Source of the DNA: Desulfatiglans anilini DSM 4660
GTDB lineage: Bacteria > Desulfobacterota > DSM-4660 > Desulfatiglandales > Desulfatiglandaceae
Length of the DNA: 64,000 nt
Reading direction: 5' to 3'
NCBI RefSeq assembly: GCF_000422285.1
Contig: NZ_AULM01000001.1
Location: forward strand, 186,001-250,000
Both the position numbers and the translations under genes were made by a program. Numbering within the stretch: position 1 is the stretch's first letter; each line of letters starts with the position of its first letter. The notes below the pieces were generated by a model that saw only the letters and a list, made by a program, of their open reading frames with translations, was not told where the DNA came from and ran no database searches. Positions 17,381 through 26,075 of this stretch are shown piece by piece.

Positions 17381-18565
17381 TTATGCGGGTGAGGGGTTGA
17401 CACGAAAAACGACGGGCTGAAAACGGCCGCTTCGAAGGGCTGCCAGAAGCTCCGCCTCGTTCTGGATCGCTGCTTCGAAATGCGTCGCGTAAAGACCCAC
17501 CTCGGAGACCTCATGGGCGTCGCTGCCCCCGGTTGCGGGCAGGTGCAGGGCATCGGCGACTTTGCGTGAGAAGGCGTTTTCCTTTTCCGTCACCTTGCCG
17601 TTCAGGACCTCGACGGCATCGACATATCGAAACAGGGTCCGCTGCATGGCCTTTTCGGGCGTCAGGCCCAAGCGGCCGATCCCGAAGGTCAAGAACCCGC
17701 GGAACGGGTGGGCCGCAATCAGGAAGGCTTCGGGACCTGCCTGCTCCCTCAGTTCCTGGATAGTGACGATGCCGGGGAAGTCCTTCTCAGCGCCGAAGAC
17801 GAGGATGTCTCCCTGATCGGTGGTGACCTCATTGCCGCCGAGGACCAGAAAGTCGTGGGTTTTGGAGAGGCGAGCGAGGGAATCCCGATCCCAGCGGTGA
17901 TGGTGATCGGTCAGGCAAATGCCGTCGAGGCCGATCCGCTTGGCTTCCCGGATCAGGTCATCGACCGAGGCCGAACTGCAGGGCGATGCCGGATAACTGT
18001 GCAAGTGGAGATCGAGGATGCACCCGCCGGCCTCCCGCAAAGTAGCGGGGGCGTTTTGGGTCTTCGGCGGCCGGCTGTGTTCGGGTGCGGGAGTGGACGC
18101 GACAGAGGCTTCAACCGTTTCAGGGTTGAGCCGCCGGTCGGGCTGCGGCGCGGCGGCATGGGCTGCCGGGCTTTCCGCCGATGCTGGGGCGGCGGTTTTT
18201 TCGAGAGGTTTGATCGGCAGTTCTGCCGCCTCCCGTGCGCTGTCGCAGCACTCGAGGAGCAGATTGGCGAAGTGGCGGCACGAAAGGCGTCCCACGGTCT
18301 TTTTGATTTTCTGGCTGAAATCGCTGTCGAGTATGCACGCCCCCACGGCTCGATGCAGTTCTTCGATCGCCCGATGGCATTCCGGCGTTGTCCAGCGGTT
18401 CCACTGCCCTTCGAGGGCATGGATCGTCATGCCGGTGGTGTCGATGTAGACCTTGATCTCGAGACCGTAAATATCGTCGGCAAGCAGCCCGCGGGCGAGG
18501 AGGGTCTTTTCGTTGTGTACTTCGACGGTCACGATCTTGTTGCGGATGAAGGTAACATCAGGCAT
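17381..18565 (-). CDS. DUF2889-like domain fused to PHP metal-dependent phosphoesterase
   Basis: 394 residues. Residues 1 to about 120 resemble DUF2889: GLEIKVYIDTTGMTIHALEG, then CHRAIEELHRAVGACI and RHFANLLLECCDSAREA. They are alignable by eye with the next minus-strand gene upstream (18630-19151). A Pro/Ala-rich linker covers about 120-175. The C-terminal part is a PHP domain with metal ligands in DLHLHSYPAS, LTDHHHRWD, GNEVTT, AAHPFRGF and GGSDAHEVSEVG. PHP proteins of this class hydrolyse small phosphoesters such as RNA 5' ends, nucleotides or histidinol phosphate; the substrate here is unknown. It begins the cluster PHP / DUF169-CoaE / MBL. Confidence 0.82.
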   Translation of the reverse strand: MPDVTFIRNKIVTVEVHNEKTLLARGLLADDIYGLEIKVYIDTTGMTIHALEGQWNRWTTPECHRAIEELHRAVGACILDSDFSQKIKKTVGRLSCRHFANLLLECCDSAREAAELPIKPLEKTAAPASAESPAAHAAAPQPDRRLNPETVEASVASTPAPEHSRPPKTQNAPATLREAGGCILDLHLHSYPASPCSSASVDDLIREAKRIGLDGICLTDHHHRWDRDSLARLSKTHDFLVLGGNEVTTDQGDILVFGAEKDFPGIVTIQELREQAGPEAFLIAAHPFRGFLTFGIGRLGLTPEKAMQRTLFRYVDAVEVLNGKVTEKENAFSRKVADALHLPATGGSDAHEVSEVGLYATHFEAAIQNEAELLAALRSGRFQPVVFRVNPSPA

Positions 18566-18629
18566 GTTGAATAACCTTAATCAATAGTGAGACGCGACAC
18601 GGATCCGCCTGCAGACAGGATCTTCCGGC

Positions 18630-19151
18630 TCATGAGTTCTCGGCCCCGTTGCCTTCAATGTCGATGCCTTCCACCAGAGGACTTCCCGGGGCGAAGGCTG
18701 CGCAGCGGTTGTACAGCCGGATGTTTTCCCTTACCATTTCGTTATAAAAGGCCCTGGAGGCGTCGGCGTCCGTCGGCCGGGGTGACTGCACAAGAACCTC
18801 CTTCGTGAAGGAAAGGATGATCGCCTGGCAGCATTCTTCGAGCATGAAGAAGAGCTCCCGAAATCTCTGTTGATTTCCCCCGAGCCCCTGGATGATCTTC
18901 AGCATACCCGGTCCTATCCGAACACCGATGGCGTGCTGCAGCATCTCTTCTGCCTCGGGTCCGACAGGGTGCTTCCATCGCCGGACTTGGTGATTCACTT
19001 GTGTGATTTCGAGGTCTGGAAGTTCGACCGTGACTTCAACGAGGGCATCGATGAAGGTGTCCCGCAGGACGCAGGATGATTTCATACACTCAGAAGAGAT
19101 TCTTTCGACAACGGTGGAGCGGTTTCTTGAAAAGATCAACAGATGGCCCAT
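18630..19151 (-). CDS. DUF2889 family protein
   Basis: 173 residues from the ATG at 19151, chosen for the GGAGG nine bases upstream; the frame is open to 19217. The DUF2889 core is readable: FIDALVEVTVELPDLEIT, then HAIGVRIGPGMLKIIQGLGG and RFRELFFMLEECCQAII. The family has no established biochemical function. The same fold forms the N-terminus of the PHP protein that starts 64 bp downstream, so the two adjacent genes appear to be duplicates, one of which gained a catalytic domain. Divergent from the receiver gene at 19395. Confidence 0.75.
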   Translation of the reverse strand: MGHLLIFSRNRSTVVERISSECMKSSCVLRDTFIDALVEVTVELPDLEITQVNHQVRRWKHPVGPEAEEMLQHAIGVRIGPGMLKIIQGLGGNQQRFRELFFMLEECCQAIILSFTKEVLVQSPRPTDADASRAFYNEMVRENIRLYNRCAAFAPGSPLVEGIDIEGNGAENS

Positions 19152-19309
19152 CAGGATCGCCTCCAAGGTGGAAGATGAGCGGCCAGGCTGACTAAGAGAC
19201 CCTACTCCCCGGTCCAATCGCTTGTCAAGGGTCCTTTGGCGGATTTCTCCGGATTGCCTCGGCAGGAGGGGCCGGGATGCTTTGAAAGGGCTTCCCCTCC
19301 CAATTCTGC

Positions 19310-19338
19310 TTGACCCGCCTCGGCGAGGTCGCTATCCT
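19310..19338 (+). promoter_or_regulatory. Predicted sigma70-type promoter for the receiver gene
   Basis: TTGACC at 19310-19315 and TATCCT at 19333-19338 are separated by 17 bp, 56 bp before the gene start at 19395. This is the expected spacing and a fair match to both boxes. Confidence 0.5.
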
Positions 19339-19394
19339 GAACCAGTTGAAATATGGATATCAAATAGGTGAGATCTCAGGAAAGCAACGAAGCC

Positions 19395-19766
19395 ATGCCG
19401 CGCATTCTGATCATAGACGACGACGACCAGATCCGGTCCATGTTGAGACAGTTCCTGGAAATGAAGGGCTACGACGTGGATGATGCCGATGACGGGAACG
19501 TAGGGATCGCGCGGTACCGTCAAAATCCCGCCGATCTGGTGATTACGGATGTTCTCATGCCCGGGAAAGAAGGCATCGAAACGATTCGCGATCTGCGCCG
19601 GGACTTTCCCGCAGTCAAGATTATCGCCATATCCGGCGGAGGTCAACTGGGTCCCGAGACTTATCTTCACCTGGCCGAGGCGCTTGGCGCCCATAAGATA
19701 TTTACGAAGCCCTTCGCCTTGAACGAGTTCCTCCAGGGTGTCGAAGATGTGTTGGAGGCCTGTTAA
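19395..19766 (+). CDS. Single-domain response regulator (CheY-like receiver)
   Basis: 123 residues from ATG 19395. A textbook receiver: acidic DDDDQIR at the N-terminus, phospho-acceptor Asp in VITDVLMPGKEGIETI, the Ser in IIAISGGG in place of the usual T/S loop, and Lys in KIFTKPFALNEFL. There is no output domain and no kinase nearby. The following HEAT-repeat gene starts 15 bp downstream, so they are probably co-transcribed. Target unknown. Confidence 0.85.
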   Translation: MPRILIIDDDDQIRSMLRQFLEMKGYDVDDADDGNVGIARYRQNPADLVITDVLMPGKEGIETIRDLRRDFPAVKIIAISGGGQLGPETYLHLAEALGAHKIFTKPFALNEFLQGVEDVLEAC

Positions 19767-19781
19767 CCCCAGAAACCACTC

Positions 19782-20534
19782 ATGACCGACCAGGCTGGTC
19801 TCGATGTGAATCCCGAACCCATGCCAAAGCAGCCCGCCCGCTCCAGACAGATCAAGACCGAAATGGCGCGTGTATTCGGCGAGATGGATGCAAAGACCTG
19901 CCGGGCGTTCATCTCGTCTCTCGCGCCGCGCACAGCCGTGAACCCCCTTTTTTCGCTGCTTCTTCATCCCGTGCCGCTTGTGAAGTGGCGGGCGGTTCAG
20001 GGATTCGGTGTCGTTGCGGAGCGCCTCGCCGGGGAGGATATGGAAGGGGCAAGGACGATCCTTCGCCGGATGATGTGGCAGTTGAACGACGAATCGGGCG
20101 GTATCGGGTGGGGGTGTCCGGAAGGCATGGGTGAGATCGTTGCCGTCCACGCCGGTCTGGCCGTGGAATTCCACCAGGTTTTGATCTCTTATATCCGGGA
20201 AGATGGGAATTTCCTCGAATACGGGCCGCTGCGCAGGGGCGCGCTCTGGGGCGTAGGCCGGGCTGCGGAGACGAGGGCGGATTTGATGCAGAAGGCAACG
20301 GAGCCCCTTCTCGGTTTCTGCCAAAGCGACGATGCCGAAGAATGCGCGCTGGCGGCGAGGGCCCTCGGACAGTTGTCGGCCTCTTCTGCACTGTCCCTGC
20401 TCGAGTCGCTCCGGGCCGATGCCCGTGAAGTGGTCCTGTTTCTGGAGGGTACGCTGCGCCCCTGGCGTGTGGGGGATGTGGCGCAGGAGGCCGTCGAGCG
20501 CGTGCGCCGGGCGTCCGCCGAAAACCATGCATAA
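19782..20534 (+). CDS. HEAT-repeat-like protein, DVU0298-type conserved family
   Basis: 250 residues, mostly alpha-helical, with degenerate HEAT-like repeats: NPLFSLLLHPVPLVKWRAVQGFG, the central ESGGIGWGCPEGMGEIVA, LRRGALWGVGRAAETR and ALAARALGQLSASSALSLLE. The central GWG.PEGMGEI block and the following EFH..LISYI..DGNFLE pattern are what I recall of the DVU0298-type family found in sulfate reducers. Role unknown; probably a protein-binding scaffold. It lies between a receiver and a poly-gamma-glutamate-hydrolase-like gene with small gaps (15 bp each side), suggesting one transcript. Confidence 0.62.
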   Translation: MTDQAGLDVNPEPMPKQPARSRQIKTEMARVFGEMDAKTCRAFISSLAPRTAVNPLFSLLLHPVPLVKWRAVQGFGVVAERLAGEDMEGARTILRRMMWQLNDESGGIGWGCPEGMGEIVAVHAGLAVEFHQVLISYIREDGNFLEYGPLRRGALWGVGRAAETRADLMQKATEPLLGFCQSDDAEECALAARALGQLSASSALSLLESLRADAREVVLFLEGTLRPWRVGDVAQEAVERVRRASAENHA

Positions 20535-20549
20535 GGAGAGTTGGACCCT

Positions 20550-21167
20550 ATGGTGGGATATGCGAGTTTTCAGGTGCTGCGGCTGGAGCAGGCCTTAGGC
20601 AGGGACTATGACATTCGGTTCAGACCTGCCGGACCGACCGGCATCCTTGTCATGGCACTGCATGGGGGCGGTATAGAGCCGGGTACCGGTACTCTGGCCG
20701 AGGCTATTGCGGGAGATCTGCACGGCTTTTACTGCTTCAGGGGGATAGGGGCCGCGGGGAATGCAGCTCTCCGCATCCCAAGCCATCTCTTCGACGAACC
20801 CTGCGCCGTGGAGCTCGCCTGCGCGGCTGAATCGGTTCTTTCCATTCATGGATGCCGCGGTCCCGATTGTTGCGTCTATCTTGGGGGCCGCGATGATGCG
20901 CTGAAGGAAGCCGCCCGGGAGGCGCTCAACGCCGCCTCTTTTACGGTCAGCGAGTCGGCCCGTTTCCCGGGTGTCAACCCGATGAACCTCTGCAACCGCG
21001 GGCGTTCCGGCAAAGGACTCCAGCTCGAACTGACAGCCGGGCTGCGACGCGCCCTTCTGGGGCGGAAGGATGAAGGCCGTTGCAGGAATGGGGGGTTCGG
21101 GCGTTTTGTCAAGGCCCTCCAGGATGTTTTGACTGTCTGCTCGGGGAAACCGGTCGGAGGGGACTGA
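20550..21167 (+). CDS. Poly-gamma-glutamate hydrolase-like protein (DUF867/PghP family)
   Basis: 205 residues from ATG 20550, with AAGGAG about 12 bases upstream. The pattern fits the zinc-dependent gamma-PGA hydrolase family known from phage PghP and Bacillus YmaC-like proteins: VMALHGGGIEPGTGTLAEAIA (metal-binding His near residue 37), a second HG in LSIHGCRG, YLGGRDDAL, and near the end LCNRGRSGKGLQLELTAGLR with its conserved Arg and Glu. Family members cleave poly-gamma-glutamate capsule. No signal peptide is visible, so this copy is probably cytoplasmic and may act on another gamma-glutamyl substrate. No phage genes are nearby. Confidence 0.72.
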   Translation: MVGYASFQVLRLEQALGRDYDIRFRPAGPTGILVMALHGGGIEPGTGTLAEAIAGDLHGFYCFRGIGAAGNAALRIPSHLFDEPCAVELACAAESVLSIHGCRGPDCCVYLGGRDDALKEAAREALNAASFTVSESARFPGVNPMNLCNRGRSGKGLQLELTAGLRRALLGRKDEGRCRNGGFGRFVKALQDVLTVCSGKPVGGD

Positions 21168-21305
21168 TACGGATTCTTTGAAGGGGCCCGGGGCCTGCAG
21201 CCAGACAGGGATTTTTCGGCCTGCCGGACGTGTTCCGCCGGGGGGCACAGGCCACGAGAGAGGAAGAGCGGAGGAAAAAGGCGCTTCAGCAGGGGTTTTT
21301 TAAAG

Positions 21306-22262
21306 ATGATCGAAGTCGCGGCATTGACGAAATGGTTTGGGCAGAAGCGGGCCGTGGATGGGGTGTCCTTCCAGGTGGAGCGGGGGGAGGTCCTGGGTTT
21401 CCTGGGGCCGAACGGCGCCGGAAAGTCCACGACCATGCGCATGATCACCGGTTTTCTCCCCCCGTCTTCAGGGCGCGTGCGGATCGCCGGAGCGGATATT
21501 CTGGACGATCCGCTCATTGCGCGTCGCCGATTCGGATATCTGCCGGAGAACGCGCCGGTTTATCCGGAGATGACGGTGAACGGCTTTTTGAAGTTCATTG
21601 CGGAAATCAGGGGGTTTCGCGGACGCGAAACGGCCGGCAGGGTGGATGCCGTCATGGAAAGGTGCTATCTCGGGGAGGTCAGGAGCCAGCCGGTGCACAC
21701 GCTTTCAAAGGGCTACAAACAGCGGGTCTGCCTGGCGCAGAGCATCCTCCACGACCCGGACTACCTGATCATGGACGAGCCCACCGACGGGCTGGACCCC
21801 AACCAGAAGCACGAGGTCCGGCAGATGATCCAGGAGATGGCCCGGGAGAAGGCGGTCATCCTGTCGACGCACATCCTGGAAGAGGTGGATGCGGTTTGCA
21901 CACGCGCCATCATCATCGACCGGGGACGGATCGCCGCCGACGATACGCCGGGGGCCTTGCGGGCACGATCTCCGCACCACGGCAGTATCCGGATCACCGT
22001 TCAGGGGGACGGAGGGCGGAACCCGATGGAGATTCTGCAGGCCGGGGAGCGGGTGAGGGCGGTCGATGGTCTGGCGGAGGCCGGCGGGTGGAAGGTCATC
22101 AGGATCCGGCCGGTCGATCCTAGAGACGGGGCTGCCGAGATGGTTCTCGGTTTATGCCGTGAGTCGGGCTTGCGCGTAGGTTCCATCACCGTCGAAGAAG
22201 GACGTTTGGACGAGGTTTTTCGAATGATCACGACTTCCGGAACGCCGGAGGGGCATCCATGA
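21306..22262 (+). CDS. ABC transporter ATP-binding protein, GldA-like
   Basis: 318 residues with complete ABC ATPase motifs: Walker A GPNGAGKST near residue 37, signature LSKGYKQRVCLAQ near 134, Walker B YLIMDEPTDGLD near 154 and the switch His in ILSTHILEE. The C-terminal 80 or so residues form the accessory region typical of DrrA/GldA/NatA-type exporters. Its stop overlaps the permease start by 4 bp. With the permease, GldG-like and DUF4340 genes it forms the widespread four-gene system related to gldAFG, whose substrate is unknown outside Bacteroidetes gliding. Confidence 0.92.
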   Translation: MIEVAALTKWFGQKRAVDGVSFQVERGEVLGFLGPNGAGKSTTMRMITGFLPPSSGRVRIAGADILDDPLIARRRFGYLPENAPVYPEMTVNGFLKFIAEIRGFRGRETAGRVDAVMERCYLGEVRSQPVHTLSKGYKQRVCLAQSILHDPDYLIMDEPTDGLDPNQKHEVRQMIQEMAREKAVILSTHILEEVDAVCTRAIIIDRGRIAADDTPGALRARSPHHGSIRITVQGDGGRNPMEILQAGERVRAVDGLAEAGGWKVIRIRPVDPRDGAAEMVLGLCRESGLRVGSITVEEGRLDEVFRMITTSGTPEGHP

Positions 22263-23005
22263 GCGGGGCGTTGCAGAATACGTGGACGGTCGCCAGGCGG
22301 GAACTTGGCGGGTACTTCGGTGCCCCGGTGGCCTACGTCTTCATCATCATCTTTCTGTTGCTGACCGGATTTTTCACCTTTTCCGTCGGACGGTTCTACG
22401 AGATGGGGCAGGCCGATCTGGCGCCTTTTTTCCTTTGGCACCCCTGGATTTTCCTTTTTCTGGTGCCGGCTGTAGCGATGCGCCTTTGGGCGGAAGAGTG
22501 GCGGACCGGAACTATCGAGCTGCTGATGACGCTGCCGGTGAGCATCCCTCAGATCGTGCTCGGAAAATTCCTTGCGGCATGGCTATTCATCGCCATCGCG
22601 CTGTTCCTGACCTTTCCCCTTGTGTTGACGGTGGCCTATCTCGGAGATCCCGATCTGGGTGCCGTAGCCTGTGGTTATGCGGGCAGTCTCCTCATGGCGG
22701 GCGCCTATATCGGTATCGGCGGGATGACCTCTTCCCTGACCCGCAACCAGGTGATCAGTTTCATCGTGTCGCTGGTTATCTGCCTGTTTCTGGTCTTGGC
22801 CGGCTGGCCGCCGGTCACCGGCATGCTTGCGGGCTGGGCGCCGGCATGGTTGGTGGATACGGTCTCGGGGCTCAGCTTTATGCCCCATTTCATGGCCATG
22901 CAAAGGGGCATCCTGGATGTGAGGGATGTCATCTACTTTTTCTCGGTGATCTTTTTCATGTTGTCCGCAACAGGCGTGATTCTCCGCAACCGCCGGGCTT
23001 TCTAG
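22259..23005 (+). CDS. ABC transporter permease, GldF-like (ABC-2 type)
   Basis: 248 residues, start overlapping the ATPase stop (ATGA). Six hydrophobic segments are visible, beginning with VAYVFIIIFLLLTGFFTF. The motif RLWAEEWRTGTIELLMTLPVS is characteristic of ABC-2/GldF permeases, where the EER.tGT.elLlt.P stretch lies between the second and third helices. It is the membrane partner of the upstream ATPase. After it comes an unusually long 255-bp gap before the GldG-like gene; this holds a small hairpin (23010-23027, 7-bp stem) but no gene. Confidence 0.88.
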   Translation: MSGALQNTWTVARRELGGYFGAPVAYVFIIIFLLLTGFFTFSVGRFYEMGQADLAPFFLWHPWIFLFLVPAVAMRLWAEEWRTGTIELLMTLPVSIPQIVLGKFLAAWLFIAIALFLTFPLVLTVAYLGDPDLGAVACGYAGSLLMAGAYIGIGGMTSSLTRNQVISFIVSLVICLFLVLAGWPPVTGMLAGWAPAWLVDTVSGLSFMPHFMAMQRGILDVRDVIYFFSVIFFMLSATGVILRNRRAF

Positions 23006-23260
23006 GGTTCGGGCAGCCGTCTGCCCGCTCGAGGCCACCGACTGGGTTCCGTGGATCCCGGGAATCCGCTGAGGCCGCCGCTCGTGCCGGTTCTACCCTT
23101 TCGGGGCGGATCCTTGCGCGGGCAAGCGCGCCGATGGGCGCCGAGAGCGGCGGGGCGGGCCGTTTTCAGGGGAAATGGGGCGGGCTGGACACCCGGTCGG
23201 GTTCGTTGCGAATGGCTATGAAGGGCCGGATCGTATCGGATGGAACAGGAGAAGTCTTCT

Positions 23261-24817
23261 ATGGAAAAAGGTTACGATTTCAGGAGGACGGTGATTTCGG
23301 CTGTGGGGCTGGCAGCCCTCTTCCTCATCGTGATGCTCGTCAATGTCCTGCTGTCTTTTGTCCCCGCGCGAATCGACGCCACCGAGGAAAAGCTCTACTC
23401 GCTCTCGGAGGGAACCCGCAACATCCTGGCTCGCCTGGATGAGCCGGTGACGATTCAGTTTTTTTTCAGCCGGGAGAGCGCCGACCTCGTCGGGCAGATG
23501 AAGCTCTACGCGCGCCGGGTTGAGGATTTCCTTTCGGAGTATGAACGTGCCGCCGGAGGAAAGATCGTGATCGAGCGGGTTGATCCCAAGCCGGACTCCG
23601 ATGCGGAGGACTGGGCTTTGAGCTACGGGCTGAAATCGCTTCCAACCGGGGGCGGTGAGCCGTTTTACTGCGGCCTGGCTTTTCTGTGCCAGGACCGGGA
23701 GGAGGTCATCGAATTTCTAGATCCCGGCAGGGAGGACCTTCTCGAATACGATGTCACCCGTTCGATCCAGCGGGTGTCGGCCGGTGCCAGGGGTGTCGTG
23801 GGGGTGATCAGCCCGCTGCCGGTCCTCGGGGCAGACCCGGGGCAGCCCGGGGCGGGGTTTCAGCAGGCCGATTCCCGGCCCTGGTTTTTTGTCGAAGAGC
23901 TCAGAAAGACCTACGAGGTTCGGGAGGTCCCCCTTTCGGCGGACAGGATCGACCCGGATGTGGACCTGGTGCTCCTCGTACATCCGAAGGATCTGGAGCC
24001 GGGAATGGAATATGCCTTGGACCAGTATGTGCTGGGGGGCGGCAGGATGGCGGTTTTCGTCGATCCGTTCTGTGTATCCGATACCGGTCGACCAATGATG
24101 TCCGGTGCGGTGCCTTCGTCTTCTCTTCCGCGTTTGTTCGGTGCCTGGGGAATCGATGTGGAAAGCGGCCGCATGGTCGTCGATTTCGAGCATGCCACGA
24201 CGGTTCGCGGCGCGACCGGCCAGACTGAAAACAACCCGCTTATCCTCTCGATCGGGAAGGATGGGCTCGATGCCGGAAACGTGGTCACCTCGCGCCTCGA
24301 GCAGATGCTCTTGCCGGTAGCCGGGGCGATTGCACGCAAGCCGGGCGCCTCTGTGGATTTCGAGCCGCTGGTTTCAACGGGCAGGGAGGCCGCGCTGGTG
24401 GAGACGGCCCGGCTGAGGGAGGATCCGGCCGGGCTCCGGAAAGGCTTTGCCCCCGGCGGGCCCTATCCCGTTGCGGTGCGGATCGGAGGACATTTCGAGA
24501 GCGCCTTTCCCGATGGACCTCCGGCCGATGAAAGCGGCGGCGAAGAGGCTTCTCCTTCGGGAGGGGCCTCCGCCCACCTCGATAAGGGGCTGAAGAGTGC
24601 GGCCGTCATTGTGGCGGCCGACGTCGATTTCCTGGCCGACCGCTTCAGCGTCCAGCGGGGCAGTGTCTTCGGATTCAATGTTGCGCAGACATTCAATGAC
24701 AACCTCAATTTCCTGGCGAATGCGTGTGAAATCCTGATCGGAGGGGATGATTTGATCGGGATTCGAAGCAGGGGGACATTCGAGCGGCCCTTTGACAAAG
24801 TGCTTATCCGTAAATAA
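23261..24817 (+). pseudogene. GldG-like ABC-system protein, 5' part, interrupted by an IS element
   Basis: The first 513 codons or so of a GldG/ABC-associated periplasmic protein, from ATG 23261 (AGGAGA just upstream; an earlier in-frame ATG at 23240 has no ribosome site). It has one N-terminal membrane helix (about residues 12-32), then LYSLSEGTRNILARLDEPVTIQFFFS, the IKVERVDP-like IVIERVDPKPDSD, and VDLVLLVHPKDLEPGMEYALDQYVLGGG, all GldG landmarks. The frame ends at a TAA supplied by the left end of the inserted element after codons for PFDKV. Removing 928 bp (the element plus one target copy) restores an uninterrupted frame of about 628 residues with the piece at 25730-26075. A truncated product lacking the C-terminal membrane helix could still be made. 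Confidence 0.85.
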
Positions 24818-25723
24818 AATGTACTTTTCTCACGACTTTTGCTATCCTGGCAGCCATCTTGAACCTTTGCGATGGAGGCCCTATGACAAAAATTCAATCG
24901 TGGGAAGTATCCGATGCCTTTTGGGAGAGGGTTAAACCCCTTGTGCCGGCGCCCGAGCGGGATCCAGAAAAATCTTACAAGCGCAAAATCGGCGGCGGAA
25001 GAAAGCCGATGCCCCCCCGGCAGATTTTTGAAGCCATCATGTACGTGCTCAGAACCGGCTGTCAGTGGAAAGCGCTTCCCAAGGAACGTTTCGGAAGTCC
25101 CAGCGCGATCCACACCCACTTCATGCATTGGATGCGTGCAGGCTTTTTTGTCGCCTTGTGGAGAGCCGGGCTTGCCGAATACGATGAAATGGAGGGCATC
25201 GCCTGGAGTTGGCAAAGCATCGACGGGGCGATGGTCAAGGCTCCCCTGGCGCTGGAAGCGGTTGGTCGGAATCCGACCGACAGGGGAAAAAAATGGGACC
25301 AAACGCCATCTGCTGGTGGACGGCCGTGGTGTCCCGCTGTCGCTCGTCGTGACCGGAGCAAACCGGCATGATGTGACCCAATTGGAACTGGTGCTGGAAG
25401 AAATCGTCATCGACCGTCCCACCGATATCCAGCAGAATCTGTGTGCGGATAAAGCCTATGATGGCAAACCGGCATTGGAGACCATCGTTGCGCACGGTTA
25501 TATTCCTCACGTGAAAACACGGGGGGACGAGCGCCAGGAAAAAAAGCGCAATCCCGCATGGAAAGCCAGAAGATGGGTCGTTGAAGTGAGTCATTCATGG
25601 TTCAATCGCTTCCGTAAACTCCTGGTTCGCTATGAGAAACTCAGCGATACCTATATGGCTTTGCTGCATATGGCTGCTGCTATCATCGCCTACCGAAAAG
25701 TAGGCGTTATTTACGGATAAGAT
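24802..25723 (+). mobile_element. IS5-family insertion sequence (IS427-like), 922 bp
   Basis: Bounded by a perfect 15-bp terminal inverted repeat: CTTATCCGTAAATAA at 24803-24817 and its complement at 25707-25721. TACTTTTC homology continues further in on both sides. It encodes one transposase in two overlapping frames (see CDS). Flanks carry the 6-bp repeat CAAAGT. The host gene reads on in frame once the element and one target copy are removed, so the insertion is recent and unrearranged. Size, two-frame organisation and transposase motifs all fit the IS427 group. Confidence 0.9.
24883..25720 (+). CDS. IS5-family transposase, two frames joined at an A7 tract
   Basis: Frame 1 starts at ATG 24883 (GGAGG upstream) and encodes the N-terminal IS5/DUF4096 region SDAFWERVKPLVP, GGGRKPMPPRQIFEAIMYVLRTGCQWKALP, and the first catalytic Asp in SIDGAMVKAPL; alone it stops at 25371. 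The rest is in the next frame: KRHLLVDGRGVPLSLVVTGANRHD, second Asp in ADKAYDG, and the third acidic residue in VEVSHSWFNRFRKLLVRYEK. The two meet at A7 (25287-25293); reading one base fewer gives the normal DRGK.GTKRHLL sequence. Such tracts in IS427 elements often support slippage or frameshifting, so the element may be active. A true mutation is the alternative. Confidence 0.85.
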
Positions 25724-25729
25724 CAAAGT

Positions 25730-26075
25730 CATTGCGCTTGAACGGGCGGCGCAGGCCAGGTGGCTCGACAAGGAAAACGAACTGCAGGAGAGGATCGAGG
25801 CGACCAACCGGAGGTTGCGTGAACTCCAGCAGCAGAAGGAAGAGACCCAGAAGCTCGTTCTGAGCCCGGAGCAGGAGGCGGAGATCGAACGTTTCCGGGA
25901 AGAAAGGCGGCGGATCAATCAGGAACTGAAGCGGGTGCGTAAGAACCTGAGGGCGGATATCGACAGACTCGGGGCGGTCCTCAAGGGGGTGAACATCTTT
26001 CTGATGCCTGCCCTGGTCGCTGTCTTCGGTTTGGGGTACGCGGTTCATCGGCGAAAGAGGATGAGGGGGAAATGA
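25730..26075 (+). pseudogene. GldG-like protein, 3' fragment downstream of the IS
   Basis: Continues the reading frame of the gene broken at 24801: VIALERAAQARWLDKENELQERIEATNRRL, a coiled-coil stretch rich in E, Q, R and K, then the C-terminal membrane helix IFLMPALVAVFGLGYAVHRRKR. An internal ATG at 25815 would allow an 86-residue remnant to be translated, but no good ribosome site is seen for it. Its stop overlaps the DUF4340 start by ATGA, as expected of the original operon. Confidence 0.85.

Larger units (their letters stand above)
24796..25729 (+). repeat. Six-bp direct repeats flanking the IS (candidate target duplication)
   Basis: CAAAGT occurs at 24796-24801 immediately before the element and again at 25724-25729 immediately after it. 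It corresponds to the codons at the break point of the GldG-like gene. The exact duplication could be shorter if one or two element-end bases match by chance. Confidence 0.7.
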
